Source: an uncultured Lachnospiraceae bacterium
Lineage (GTDB): Bacteria > Bacillota > Clostridia > Lachnospirales > Lachnospiraceae
Direction: 5' to 3'
Assembly (NCBI GenBank): GCA_910586585.1
Contig: CAJUKA010000100.1
Span: forward strand, 1 to 14,047
DNA length: 14,047 bases
A program made the translations under genes and the position numbers. The number at the start of each line of letters is the position of its first letter. Position 1 is the first letter of the stretch. The notes under the pieces were generated by a model. The model worked only from the letters and a program-made list of their open reading frames with translations, did no database searches and was not told the DNA's origin. Shown piece by piece: positions 13,934 to 14,047 of this stretch.

Positions 13934-14047
13934 CACATTTTTGTACAAAGTTTTAATATTGAAAACGGAAACTTACAATTTTATATAAAGTTCTATAAAT
14001 GAGCAAATTCAGAAAATTGCACAATAACCCTAAGCTACCAAAGCAAA

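Noticed and set aside
1..14047. CRISPR array, tRNA or rRNA genes
   Set aside because: No regularly spaced repeats with unique spacers, no cloverleaf with a CCA-type end and no rRNA-like segment were seen on reading.

Overview
The window looks like low-GC Gram-positive DNA, most likely from a gut clostridium of the Lachnospiraceae type. This is inferred from the AT-rich coding, strong AGGAGG-type ribosome sites, a DUF6034-like lipoprotein, cre-like operators and a uronate catabolism cluster. No species can be named from the sequence alone.

Left part (1-4801) is an accessory island. A GC-richer tail of an unknown gene overlaps a NUDIX hydrolase by 4 bp. A gene-free stretch with nested inverted repeats follows. 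Next come three co-directional nucleic-acid enzymes: a PD-(D/E)XK/DUF5655 nuclease-like protein, a BsuBI/PstI-type adenine-N6 methyltransferase, and its cognate BsuBI/PstI-type endonuclease, which overlaps the methyltransferase by 8 bp. By family the restriction-modification pair should act on CTGCAG. A decayed transposase-like fragment begins at the endonuclease stop codon, and a strong hairpin terminator closes the island.

Middle part (4802-8800) is a signalling unit: an OmpR-type response regulator, an overlapping membrane histidine kinase, then a lipoprotein after about 200 bp that carry GTTACA direct repeats with an 11-bp period. These are a plausible regulator binding array. The lipoprotein ends at a strong terminator. 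A second, opposite-facing terminator closes the next operon.

Right-centre (8821-12568) is uronate catabolism. lacI-family regulator and uxaC (glucuronate isomerase) form a minus-strand operon, divergent from kduI (5-keto-4-deoxyuronate isomerase) on the plus strand. Both promoters are readable. Two cre/LacI-type operators sit in the divergent region, one overlapping the start of kduI transcription.

Right end (12569-14047) has almost no conventional gene. It holds a compact GC-rich block with many compensating stems, two of them in pseudoknot order (the best candidate here for an undescribed structured RNA). It also holds a gene fragment, a 61-codon orphan gene with a good promoter, an imperfect direct repeat flanking that gene, and a second GC-richer block with a 33-bp tandem repeat and open frames on both strands. 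This end reads as mobile-element debris or a small-RNA-rich junction.
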